A stretch of DNA of 19,682 bases, from NCBI GenBank assembly GCA_031379665.1, contig JANNFI010000115.1:1-19682 (forward strand). Reading direction: 5' to 3'. The notes beneath the pieces were generated by a model. That model worked only from the letters and a program-made list of their open reading frames with translations. It was not told the DNA's origin and did no database searches. Positions within the stretch are counted from its first letter, which is position 1. Each line of letters opens with the position of its first letter. Made by a program: the position numbers and the translations under genes. This document shows, piece after piece, positions 7,993-17,495 of the stretch. This stretch comes from SZUA-254 sp031379665. GTDB lineage: Bacteria > Bacteroidota > Ignavibacteria > UBA10030 > SZUA-254.

Positions 7993-8741
7993 CCTCCGAG
8001 GAACGCGTCCTTCCTGGCGATCGCGGCCCGTCTGCGCCTCGGGAACGTTTCGGCGCCGACCCCGGTCGCGCCGCCATCGACGCGCGGTGAAATTTTTTCG
8101 AGCCGGTCACTGATGTCGTCAAACGAGGCGTACGGATAGTACGCGACCGAATTCTCCTCGCAGTAGCGGAGCAAGTCGTCCTTCGCGAATACCAGGTCGG
8201 CGAACTGCACCGGACAGCGGTCCGAGTATCCCTCGCCCACATACACCACCACGTCGTCGTCGGCAGTGGTCGTGAGTATGTGGTTCCGTTTACAGCTGGC
8301 GCACCGGTCGCAGACCTCGTCGGTGTTCGGAAAGGAGGGGACGAAGGTGACGTGGCCGTCCTGAGCGCCGGGCGCGAGCTCGAGGACATTCGCCCTGAAC
8401 GGCACGTGCCCCAGCCCGTAACGCCCGAGGATCGACCGGATATAGTGGTCCATCCCATCGCTCAGGATCGTGAGGGCGAACGACCGACCGCGGCAGTAAC
8501 TGTCGAACGCGGCGAACGTCGGGTCGATCTCCCTGGAGTCGAGAAACTGCCGGAGCTCCGCGATGGGGACGTTGCCGCACGCGCGGCACTCCTCGAGGAA
8601 ACACTCGACGGCGGAGAGCTCGCCCCTGCGATAGGCGTCCACGGCCCGGAGGCTGCGATCGCCGCCGAACCGCTCGAACAACGCGTCGCCCACGTCACCG
8701 GTGGTGATAGTTCCGTCGAAATCGACGAAGATATGGACCAT
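7989..8741 (-). CDS. MtnX-like HAD-superfamily phosphatase
   Basis: A HAD-IB hydrolase resembling MtnX (2-hydroxy-3-keto-5-methylthiopentenyl-1-phosphate phosphatase) and other small-molecule phosphatases. The substrate cannot be read from sequence. It has the nucleophile motif FVDFDGTIT with Asp7 and Asp9, motif II LSDG (93-96), motif III probably in the basic residues near 151-152, and an acidic motif IV GEGYSDRCP (169-177) followed by ADLVFAKDDLL (181-191). A CxxCxxCK cluster at 144-151 matches the Cys-rich loop seen in MtnX relatives, and there are nine Cys in all. Residues after about 225 form a basic tail unlike the core fold. No other methionine-salvage gene is present, so I do not call it mtnX. 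The ATG at 8741 has no convincing SD. Its stop overlaps the next gene by four bases. Confidence 0.82.
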   Translation of the reverse strand: MVHIFVDFDGTITTGDVGDALFERFGGDRSLRAVDAYRRGELSAVECFLEECRACGNVPIAELRQFLDSREIDPTFAAFDSYCRGRSFALTILSDGMDHYIRSILGRYGLGHVPFRANVLELAPGAQDGHVTFVPSFPNTDEVCDRCASCKRNHILTTTADDDVVVYVGEGYSDRCPVQFADLVFAKDDLLRYCEENSVAYYPYASFDDISDRLEKISPRVDGGATGVGAETFPRRRRAAIARKDAFLGG

Positions 8742-8783
8742 AATTCTAGGTTGATGAAAAACGGAGAACAGCGCCTCGCCCCG

Positions 8784-11700
8784 TCAGCCGGTCACGGCGG
8801 CGGAACGAACCCTGGATTCCTCGTTGAAGCGGACGGTGACGATCTTCGAGATGCCCAACTCCTCCATCGTCACCCCGTACATCGCCGTCGCGGACTCCAT
8901 CGTCCGCTTGTTGTGGGTCACCACGATGAACTGGGTGTCCTTGGAGAATTTCGTGAGGATGCGGGTGTACCGGTCGATGTTGGAGTCGTCCAGCGGCGCG
9001 TCGACCTCGTCGAGGATGCAGAACGGGCTGGGCTTGACGAGATAGATCGCGAACAACAGGGCGATCGCCGTCAGCGTCTTCTCGCCGCCGGAGAGCAGGT
9101 CGATCGACGTCGGCCGCTTGCCGCGGGGTTTCGCGATGATTTCGATCTTCGCCTCGAGGGGATCCACGCCCTCCTCCATCCGGAGGTCGCACTCGTCCCC
9201 TTCCATGAAGAGGTCCTTGAAGATGGTGATGAAATTCTCCCTGATCTTGGCGAAGGTCTCCATAAACATCCGCTGGGCGGTCTGGTTGATCTCCTCGATC
9301 GTGTTCATCAGCGTCTTCTCGCCCTCGATCAGGTCGTCCCGCTGTTGCGAGAGGAAATTCAGCCGCTCGCTCTCGGTGGTGAACTCGTCGAAGGCGGCGA
9401 AGTTGATGGCGCCCAGGACCTTGAGGCGGTCCCGTAGCTGCCCCACCTCCGCCCGGAGCTGGCCGACCCCATCCATCTGTTCAGGGGTGAACTCCCGCAG
9501 GACCAGGTCGAGCCCGAATCCTTCCTTCGTCCGGTCGCGCAGGTGGTCGATGTTCGAGCGCAGGTCCACGATCTTCACCTCGAGACCGTGGGCGTTCGCC
9601 ACCGCGTCCTCGTGAGCGCGCCGCTCGTCCTTGATGTGCAGCTCATTAGTGTGCAGTTCCGACCGCCGTGCGGAGTACCTGGACTCGACCTCGCGCTTCC
9701 CCTCCTCCAGTCGCCCCAGGGTTTCGCGGAGCGCGGCGAGATCGACCTGGTAGGCCGTGATATCGGCCGAGAGCCTGGTCAGCTCGTCGGTCGAGCGGAC
9801 AAGTTCCTCCTCCCTCCGGCCGAGGGTGATCCTGATGTCGTCGAGCCGGGCGCCGGCACGGTCGTAGTCCCGGTCGAGGTTGGTTAATTCTCCCTGCAGG
9901 GTGACGACGGAGATCTCGCTCTCGTTGACGGCCTGAGTCGCCTCGGCCCATTCGGCCTCGAGCAGCGAAAAATTGTGCGTTTCGGTGAGGCTCCGCAAGT
10001 CGAGGGACTTCTTCTGCTCCTCGGCGGCCGTGAGATCCGCCTCGCCGGCCTTCACCTGAAATTCAAGAGTCCGGATCTCGACCTCCACAGAGGTGATGTC
10101 CGCCTGGTAGCGCGTGATGGTGTCGTTCGCCCGCTTCTTCTCGAACTCCAGCTGAGCGATCTTCATCTCGATCGCCGTCATCTCCTTCTCGATCGATTTC
10201 ACCCCTTCGGCGAACGGCTGGAGATCCACCCGGGCGATCGCGCCCTCACGCTCCTGCTTCCGTGTGATGGCGTCGTCGATCCGCTTCGCGATCGAGCGGT
10301 TCGCGTCCTCCAACTCCGTGATGTGGACGGCCTTGCCGATGGTGGCGCCCTCGTCGAGGCGCGCGGCGCCGCCGCGCATATATCCCCCGCTCGTGACGAT
10401 CTGGCCGTCGAGCGTCACGCAACGCAGGCTGTTGTGCCGGGAGAGGAGCTCGGAAGCGCCGGCCACGGATTCCACCACGGCGACGTCCTGGAGGAGGTAC
10501 CGGAAGAGCTTTCGGTGCCTCGGGTCGCAGCGGACGATCTCGGCCGCCCAGAGGACCCGCTCTGAACCTTCGTTGCGCGCGCGGCGCCGGAGGTCGGGCA
10601 CCCACTCGAGGCAGAGGATCGAGGCCTTCCCCTTGCTCAGGCTCCGGAGTTCGGCGAACGCCTCCTCGCCGTCGGATGGCTTCTCGACGATCAGGTAGTA
10701 GGCAGCCTCACCGAGCGCCGCTTCGATCGCGATGCGATACTTTTGGTCCATCGACACCGCTTCCGCCACGGTCCCGACGTTTTTCGATTTCCATCGGGCG
10801 TCGTGGAGGATGTGCTTCACCCCGTCGGTGAAACCCTCGTGCTGCTCGAGCATCCGCTTGAGAAAGTCCATCTTCGATTCGTTCTTCTCGGACTCGTTCC
10901 GCGCTGAGAGGACTTCCTGGTGGCAGGCGTCGATCTCGACCTGGATCGACTTCCGTTCCTGTTCTTTTTCGTGGAGTTTGAGTTGGGCGGAGGCATACCC
11001 CACCCGGAGCTCCCGGTCCTGGGCCGTCAGCGAGGCGATGAGCGCCGTGTTGCTCCCGATGTCCTCCCCGTAGTGGCGCACTTCTTCCACCGAGTGGTCG
11101 ATCCGGCCCCGAAGGTTTTCGATCCTCGAGCGGACCCGCTCCTGCTCCCCCTTCTTCGCAATGAGCGAGTGGGCGAGGGCGAGCACCGATTCGTTGAGGG
11201 ACTGGAGGTCCGACTTCCTCCCCTCGAGCCTCGCGGTGATTTCCGTCTGACGCGCCTTCAGGCCGCTGAACCGGCGGGACGCCTCGTCGAGCGAGGCGAC
11301 GAGGTCCTCCCTGAGCACGCCGAGCGAGTCGCGCTCCGCGCCGACGTTCACTTCCTGTTCCAGGAGGCCGGATTTTTCGCTCGTCAATCTGCCGAGGTTC
11401 GCCCGCAGGGCGTTCGCGCGCTCGTTGGCGACGAGGTGCTTCTCTTCGATTTTGCGGACCGACTCCACCTGCGTATTGACGCCCTCCTGCGAGGCCGCGA
11501 GCTCCGTCTCGATCCGAAGCAGCTCGTCCCGGAGCTTCTCGATGACTTCCTCCTGGGCGCGGAGCTTCTCGTCGACCTCGTGCCGATTCTTCCGGGCAAG
11601 CTCGAACTGTTCCTCGACGGGACGGAGCTTCGCGTGAAGGGCAGCGAATTCCCGTTCGTGGAGGTCGATCTCCATCGTCTTGAGGCGGCCGGAGATGTCG

Positions 11701-12347
11701 TTGTACTGTTCGGCCTTCTTCGACTGCCGCTCGAGCGAGCCGACGGTCTTCTGGATCTCCTTCACGATGTCGTTCACCCTCGCGAGGTCGAGCTGGACCT
11801 CGTCGAGTTTCCGCAGCGCCGCCTTCCGCCGTACCTTGTACTTCGTCACGCCGGCGGCCTCCTCGAAGAGTTTCCGGCGCTCGTCGTTGCTGTCGCTCAG
11901 GATCGTCTCGATCATCTTCAGCTCGATGACCGAGTAGGCGTCGCTCCCCATCCCGGTGTCCATGAAGAGGTTCTGGATGTCTTTGAGGCGGCACGGGACC
12001 TTGTTGAGCAGGTATTCGCTCTCGCCGGAACGGAACACCCGGCGCGTGATCGTCACCTCGGAGTACTCGCTCGGAAGGATGCCCCGCGTGTTCTCGATCG
12101 TGAGCGAAACCTCGGCGAGGCCCAGGGGCCGGCGGTTCTTCGTCCCGTTGAAGATGACGTCCTCCATCTTGTCGGAACGCAGCGTGCTGTAGCGCTGTTC
12201 GCCGAGCGCCCACCGGATCGCGTCGACGATGTTCGTCTTGCCACACCCGTTCGGGCCCACGATCGCCGTGAGGCCCGCGTCGAAGTTCAGGTTCGTCCGC
12301 TGCGCGAACGACTTGAAACCGATGATTTCTATTTTCGATAGATACAT
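8784..12347 (-). CDS. smc: SMC chromosome partition/condensation ATPase
   Basis: Structural-maintenance-of-chromosomes ATPase that forms the core of the bacterial SMC-ScpAB condensin and organises and separates replicated chromosomes. It has 1187 residues, full length for the family. The N-terminal head carries Walker A GPNGCGKTN at 31-39. A long coiled coil runs about 170-500, the hinge about 505-680 (including TSGGYMRGGAARLDEG), and the return coil about 680-1000. The C-terminal head carries the ABC signature LSGGEKTLTA from 1085 and Walker B CILDEVDAPLDD with Asp1113 and Glu1114. The ATG at 12347 lies 10 bases after the GH2-like stop, with GAGG eight bases upstream across that stop. scpA and scpB are not in the window. 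Large antisense open frames across it are shadows of its biased codon use. Confidence 0.97.
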   Translation of the reverse strand: MYLSKIEIIGFKSFAQRTNLNFDAGLTAIVGPNGCGKTNIVDAIRWALGEQRYSTLRSDKMEDVIFNGTKNRRPLGLAEVSLTIENTRGILPSEYSEVTITRRVFRSGESEYLLNKVPCRLKDIQNLFMDTGMGSDAYSVIELKMIETILSDSNDERRKLFEEAAGVTKYKVRRKAALRKLDEVQLDLARVNDIVKEIQKTVGSLERQSKKAEQYNDISGRLKTMEIDLHEREFAALHAKLRPVEEQFELARKNRHEVDEKLRAQEEVIEKLRDELLRIETELAASQEGVNTQVESVRKIEEKHLVANERANALRANLGRLTSEKSGLLEQEVNVGAERDSLGVLREDLVASLDEASRRFSGLKARQTEITARLEGRKSDLQSLNESVLALAHSLIAKKGEQERVRSRIENLRGRIDHSVEEVRHYGEDIGSNTALIASLTAQDRELRVGYASAQLKLHEKEQERKSIQVEIDACHQEVLSARNESEKNESKMDFLKRMLEQHEGFTDGVKHILHDARWKSKNVGTVAEAVSMDQKYRIAIEAALGEAAYYLIVEKPSDGEEAFAELRSLSKGKASILCLEWVPDLRRRARNEGSERVLWAAEIVRCDPRHRKLFRYLLQDVAVVESVAGASELLSRHNSLRCVTLDGQIVTSGGYMRGGAARLDEGATIGKAVHITELEDANRSIAKRIDDAITRKQEREGAIARVDLQPFAEGVKSIEKEMTAIEMKIAQLEFEKKRANDTITRYQADITSVEVEIRTLEFQVKAGEADLTAAEEQKKSLDLRSLTETHNFSLLEAEWAEATQAVNESEISVVTLQGELTNLDRDYDRAGARLDDIRITLGRREEELVRSTDELTRLSADITAYQVDLAALRETLGRLEEGKREVESRYSARRSELHTNELHIKDERRAHEDAVANAHGLEVKIVDLRSNIDHLRDRTKEGFGLDLVLREFTPEQMDGVGQLRAEVGQLRDRLKVLGAINFAAFDEFTTESERLNFLSQQRDDLIEGEKTLMNTIEEINQTAQRMFMETFAKIRENFITIFKDLFMEGDECDLRMEEGVDPLEAKIEIIAKPRGKRPTSIDLLSGGEKTLTAIALLFAIYLVKPSPFCILDEVDAPLDDSNIDRYTRILTKFSKDTQFIVVTHNKRTMESATAMYGVTMEELGISKIVTVRFNEESRVRSAAVTG

Positions 12348-12357
12348 CCGCGTTGCC

Positions 12358-14991
12358 TCAGGTTGTTCTGTTGACGAGGTGCAGGACGTGCCTCAGGTAG
12401 AGGGACGTCGAGTGCGTGTAGTCCAGGTACCCGAACAGCGCGACGGCTGCTACGGCGATGACGAGCAGGCCGATCGCGTAGACCTTCGCGGGGAAGACGT
12501 CGAAGATGATGGCGACGCCCTTGAAGAACCGCAACAGCACCCAGGCGGTGACCCCTGCCAGCAGGACGAGCAGCGGGACCGAGTAGAAGTCGGTCTCCAG
12601 GAGCCTGTAGAGGACCATCGCGACCGGGATGAAGATCACGTAGGGCAGCATCGCCCACATCGTGATCGAGAAGGCGTGGTAATAGTGGACCGGCGTTCGC
12701 ACCAGCATCGAGAAGATGCGGACGACCAGGCTGATCGCGATGAGTTTCAGGAATATGAGCGCCGATGCCGCCATGATGAAGGCCGGCGGGTTCCAGACGA
12801 GGAGCACGAATTGCTCCTTCACGCCGTCCGACATCACGAAGCTCAACAGGTTGTCGAGGAGCAGGCTGTCGCGGTAGAATGTCAGGACGCTCCCCAGGAG
12901 CGTGCCCCAGGTGATCGACACGATCAGCGCAAGGAAGAGCGAGTGGCCGTAGGTGACGATCCGCTGGTCGCGCACGTCGGCGAAGAAGTTATAGGTTCTC
13001 GCCAGGGAGCGGTTGACTGCATCGCGGAACCGGCGGTTGCCGTTGTACAGGAACGCGAACGCGATGAGGATGACCAGGCCGGCGACGACGAAGACCACCG
13101 GCGCGCCGGGGGAGTAGTTGCCGACCGGGAGCGCGTAGACCTTCTCCCCGTTGAAGAGCGACCGCACGACGTCGAAGGCGATCCTCCTCTCGCGCGTGCC
13201 GTCCACGATCCCCATCGCCTGCAGGTACGGGTCGCGCGAGTGGGAACTGAGCGCCGGCCGGTCGGTGTGCCAGTCGTTGTACGACCAGAGGACGCTTCCC
13301 GCCACGGGCGCGTCACGGATCGTCTCGAAGATCTGCATCGCGAACCTGGCCTGGGCTTCGAGCGAGAGCGGATCGCTGTACCCGTTCCGGTTTCCCGGCT
13401 CGACCTCGCGTCCGTACCGGACCAAAATGATGGGCTTCTCCCGCGCGGCGATCTTCCAGGCCCTGACGGAGTCACGCACCGCGGCGGGGCTCTCGTCGAG
13501 GAGGGAGATCGCCGAGAGGTCGGTGAATTCGGCGCAGGGGTCGTGCGGCGACCGGGAGGAGTAATAGACGGGCCTGGGATCGATCGCCCTCACCACATTC
13601 CGCATCGACGTAATGACATCACAGGTGAGCGGGGCGCTGGTCTCGAATTCGTTGCCTAGTCCCCACGCGAGCACCGAGGGATGGCCCCGGTCCCGGGAGA
13701 CCATCTCACGCAGATAGCCGGTCGTCAGCTCCTGATAGAAATCCTGCGAGAGAATTTCAGTCGGGACCCCCGTGAGCGGGATCTCTTCCATCACGAGCAG
13801 GCCATACCGGTCGCAGAGGCTCAGAACGTAGGGATGCGGTGGATAGAGGAACCGGACCAGGTTCGCCCCGAGCGTCTTGATGGCCGAGATGTCCTTCTCC
13901 AGGATTTCGTACGGAAGCGCCGAGCCGTACAAATCGTGTTCCTCCTGCCAGAGGATCCCCTTCAGGGGGGTCGGCGTCCCGTTGACCTGGAGCATCCCGG
14001 CCTTCCAATCGAGCGTGCGAATGCCGATCTCGGAAGAATGCTCGTCAACGGCCTTCTCCACCTCCCCCGACTTCCGAACGATGCGGCACCGCACCACGTA
14101 GAGGTCCGGAAACTCCGGGGACCAGAGTTTCGGGGCGGGAAGGGTGACGGACGTCGTCACGCCGATCGAGCGTCCCGCTCCCGGCGAGATCCTCACGAAC
14201 GGCGAGGTGGCGACCAGCTCTCCCGTCAGCCGGTCCACCACGTCCGCGACGAAGAGCATCGGGCCGCCGGAATCGGCGATGACCGCTTCGGAGCCACACG
14301 ACACATCGGCCGTGACCGCGAGCTTCGCGTTCTTGTTTCCCGGCGCGACTTCCGCGATGACGCCGATTTCACCGATTGTGATGTCGGGCGTCGCGAGTAG
14401 GTAAATGTCGCGGAAGATCCCGGCGTAGGTCCTCCACCCGCCCACCTGTTGGCGTTGCGGGATGGTCGTCCTCGGCGAGAGCGTGTTGTCCACCGTCACG
14501 GTGATGATATTCTTCGATCCGGCCTGCAGAACGTTTCCCGGCACCGGGATGACCTGGGACGTGTAGCCCCCGGTGTGGCGGCCGACGAAAATGTTGTTGA
14601 TCGTGACCTCGCTCTGGTAATTCACGCCGTAGAGCACCAGTGAAAACAGGCGCCGGTCGAGCAGGCCCGGCTCCACGTCGAACTCCCTCCGAAGGATCAG
14701 CGAGCCGGTGTAATCGAACGCGCCCGGCACCTGGACGTCCCTCCAGACCTTGGCGTCGAAGGAATACTGCCAGGTTCCCGCGAGGTCGAGCTTTTTCCTC
14801 GTGGGAGATTCCGGGAACATCCCCACGTCCTTACCGGTCGGGGTGCTGCTGCCGTGCTGGAAGATCCTGAGGTTTGAGGAAACGTTTTGGGAGTATCCCG
14901 CGGGGGGAAGGGTCTGGAGGGAAAAAAGAATGACGAAAAGTAATGTCCAGTATCGCAGTGGCTTACGGGCTCCTGTGCTGGTCACGGTCAT
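12358..14991 (-). CDS. GH2-like pseudo-glycosidase with C-terminal membrane domain
   Basis: 877 residues. A signal peptide-like segment (basic then hydrophobic, about 9-34) precedes a GH2 sugar-binding domain (about 65-200), an Ig-like domain (about 203-325) and a GH2 TIM barrel (about 330-615), as in beta-galactosidase and beta-glucuronidase. About six membrane helices follow (near 631-650, 683-705, 735-758, 774-796, 803-822 and 837-855); the last five resemble a Yip1-type domain. The acid/base Glu448 is kept in WGLGNEFE. The nucleophile Glu expected in the PIIxxEYG block is Arg525 (PIILVRYG), and the RxxHYP-type His is Tyr (VRFLYPPHP, 379-387). The codons are clean with no frameshift. I infer an exported, membrane-anchored protein that binds a glycan or has changed chemistry. 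No stop-free upstream ATG exists. The ATG at 14991 has no close SD, but overlaps a mini-ORF stop. smc follows by 10 bases. Confidence 0.85.
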   Translation of the reverse strand: MTVTSTGARKPLRYWTLLFVILFSLQTLPPAGYSQNVSSNLRIFQHGSSTPTGKDVGMFPESPTRKKLDLAGTWQYSFDAKVWRDVQVPGAFDYTGSLILRREFDVEPGLLDRRLFSLVLYGVNYQSEVTINNIFVGRHTGGYTSQVIPVPGNVLQAGSKNIITVTVDNTLSPRTTIPQRQQVGGWRTYAGIFRDIYLLATPDITIGEIGVIAEVAPGNKNAKLAVTADVSCGSEAVIADSGGPMLFVADVVDRLTGELVATSPFVRISPGAGRSIGVTTSVTLPAPKLWSPEFPDLYVVRCRIVRKSGEVEKAVDEHSSEIGIRTLDWKAGMLQVNGTPTPLKGILWQEEHDLYGSALPYEILEKDISAIKTLGANLVRFLYPPHPYVLSLCDRYGLLVMEEIPLTGVPTEILSQDFYQELTTGYLREMVSRDRGHPSVLAWGLGNEFETSAPLTCDVITSMRNVVRAIDPRPVYYSSRSPHDPCAEFTDLSAISLLDESPAAVRDSVRAWKIAAREKPIILVRYGREVEPGNRNGYSDPLSLEAQARFAMQIFETIRDAPVAGSVLWSYNDWHTDRPALSSHSRDPYLQAMGIVDGTRERRIAFDVVRSLFNGEKVYALPVGNYSPGAPVVFVVAGLVILIAFAFLYNGNRRFRDAVNRSLARTYNFFADVRDQRIVTYGHSLFLALIVSITWGTLLGSVLTFYRDSLLLDNLLSFVMSDGVKEQFVLLVWNPPAFIMAASALIFLKLIAISLVVRIFSMLVRTPVHYYHAFSITMWAMLPYVIFIPVAMVLYRLLETDFYSVPLLVLLAGVTAWVLLRFFKGVAIIFDVFPAKVYAIGLLVIAVAAVALFGYLDYTHSTSLYLRHVLHLVNRTT

Positions 14992-15011
14992 TTGCTGTCT
15001 AAACGATTCAC
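14988..15011 (-). CDS. Possible seven-codon leader ORF overlapping the GH2-like start
   Basis: On the minus strand a GTG at 15011 opens a seven-codon frame (VNRLDSK). Its TGA overlaps the GH2-like ATG as ATGA. A GGAGG at 15019-15015 sits three bases before this GTG but 23 bases before the GH2-like ATG, too far to serve the latter directly. Translation of the leader could deliver ribosomes to the main start. Such a short frame can arise by chance, so this is a suggestion only. Confidence 0.3.
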   Translation of the reverse strand: MNRLDSK

Positions 15012-15089
15012 ACCCCTCCAGGACAGACTGGGGGGGCCCCTCTGGACGTCGGGGCGATGGATGACTAATACAACGGACTTAAGTGGAAC

Positions 15090-15118
15090 AATATAACAAA
15101 ATCATTGAGCGAAAGCAA
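15090..15118 (-). promoter_or_regulatory. Sigma-70-type promoter for the GH2-like/smc/lpx unit
   Basis: Within the only AT-rich stretch of the window, the minus strand reads TTGCTT (15118-15113), a 17-base spacer, then TATATT (15095-15090). The -10 matches the sigma-70 consensus at five of six positions and the -35 at three of six, with ideal spacing. Transcription would begin near 15083, leaving an untranslated leader of about 90 bases before the GH2-like ATG at 14991. A Bacteroidota-type -7 element (TAnnTTTG) fits less well. This is the only convincing promoter I found in the window. Confidence 0.55.
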
Positions 15119-15182
15119 TGAAATTATTACAATTTAGAGGAATTTCGATCACGGGGTGGATGACCGGCCGAACGGATTGGGT

Positions 15183-15209
15183 GGGGTCGGGACCGAGGGT
15201 CCAACCCCC
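15183..15209 (-). terminator. GC-rich hairpin after tpiA, possible weak terminator
   Basis: Starting 14 bases past the tpiA stop, the minus strand can fold GGGGT-T-GGACC, loop CTC, GGTCC-CG-ACCCC. That is about ten base pairs with a small internal loop. No T-run follows, so it is not a classical intrinsic terminator. It may protect the tpiA transcript end or slow polymerase before the next promoter. Confidence 0.35.
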
Positions 15210-15223
15210 ATTCCCTGAGATCG

Positions 15224-15985
15224 TCAGCCGGCTGCGACGCAGATTTTATGGAAGGTTTCCGGCTTGAGGCTGGCCCCTCCGATGAGGCCGCCATCGATAT
15301 CCGGCATCGAGAATAGCTCCGCGGCATTCTCCGCATTGACGCTCCCACCATAGAGAATTTTGATCTTTTCGGCTGTTTTTTGGTCAAATTGGGTTGCCAG
15401 GAGCCCCCGGATGTGGCGGTGGACCGCGTCGGCCTGAGCCGGCGTCGCGGTCTTTCCGGTGCCGATCGCCCAGACCGGTTCGTAGGCGATGATCGATCCT
15501 TCGAGCTGGGCGTTTGAGAGCCCGGCGAGCGACCCACGGATCTGGGAAGCGACCCTCGACTCGGTCAGGCCCCCCTCCCGCTCCGCGAGGGTCTCACCGA
15601 CGCAGACGATCGGTCCCAGGCCGGCGACCAGCGCCTTCTTCGCCTTGGCGTTGACCAGCTCGTCGCTCTCGAGGAAATACTGTCGCCGCTCAGAGTGCCC
15701 GAGGATGACATACCGGCACCCGATGGCCACGAGCATCCTTCCTGACACCTCACCGGTGTAGGCGCCGTCGTCGTTGCGCGACATATCCTGGGCCCCGAGG
15801 GCGATCGTCGAACCCGCGAGGGCTTTCGATGCGCTCTCGAGTGATGTATATGGCGGGCAGACGGCGACGTCGGCGTTCATCGGGGGGACCGCGAGGGTTG
15901 CCCGGATTCCGGCGATCAACTCGAGGGATTCCCGTACATCCTTGTTCATCTTCCAGTTGCCAGCGACAAATTTTTTCCGGATCAT
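15224..15985 (-). CDS. tpiA: Triosephosphate isomerase
   Basis: Interconverts dihydroxyacetone phosphate and glyceraldehyde 3-phosphate in glycolysis and gluconeogenesis; a cytosolic TIM barrel. From the ATG at 15985 it has 253 residues, a normal length. Catalytic residues are visible: Asn10 and Lys12 in GNWKMN, His97 in GHSERRQ and Glu169 in AYEPVWAIGTGKT. The flexible loop, YGGSVN (phosphate gripper) and DGGLIGGASL near the C-terminus are also present. An in-frame ATG at 15997 would add four residues (MEVD). I prefer 15985 because GGAAG lies five bases before it and the family N-terminus begins there. It follows gatB by 40 bases and is the last gene before the 232-base intergenic region. 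Confidence 0.97.
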   Translation of the reverse strand: MIRKKFVAGNWKMNKDVRESLELIAGIRATLAVPPMNADVAVCPPYTSLESASKALAGSTIALGAQDMSRNDDGAYTGEVSGRMLVAIGCRYVILGHSERRQYFLESDELVNAKAKKALVAGLGPIVCVGETLAEREGGLTESRVASQIRGSLAGLSNAQLEGSIIAYEPVWAIGTGKTATPAQADAVHRHIRGLLATQFDQKTAEKIKILYGGSVNAENAAELFSMPDIDGGLIGGASLKPETFHKICVAAG

Positions 15986-15990
15986 ATCGA

Positions 15991-15995
15991 CTTCC
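15991..15995 (-). promoter_or_regulatory. Ribosome binding site deciding the tpiA start
   Basis: GGAAG on the minus strand, five bases before the ATG at 15985. It overlaps the first codons of the alternative start at 15997, which itself has AGG directly against it and no proper spacer. Confidence 0.6.
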
Positions 15996-16025
15996 ATCCT
16001 GTTATCGTTATTTTCGTCCTTACCG

Positions 16026-17489
<1,464 letters not shown>

Positions 17490-17495
17490 CGGGGA

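Noticed and set aside
8742..8783. T-run in the gap between smc and the HAD gene as a terminator
   Set aside because: Five Ts are present, but I could not find a stable stem directly before them.
10920..12341. Plus-strand open frame of 473 codons opposite smc, and similar long plus-strand frames at 696-1727, 3811-4566, 8280-9437 and 12229-13659
   Set aside because: They are antisense to clear genes, have compositions expected from reading GC-rich codons backwards (rich in Arg, Asp, Val, Leu), and show no recognisable motif.
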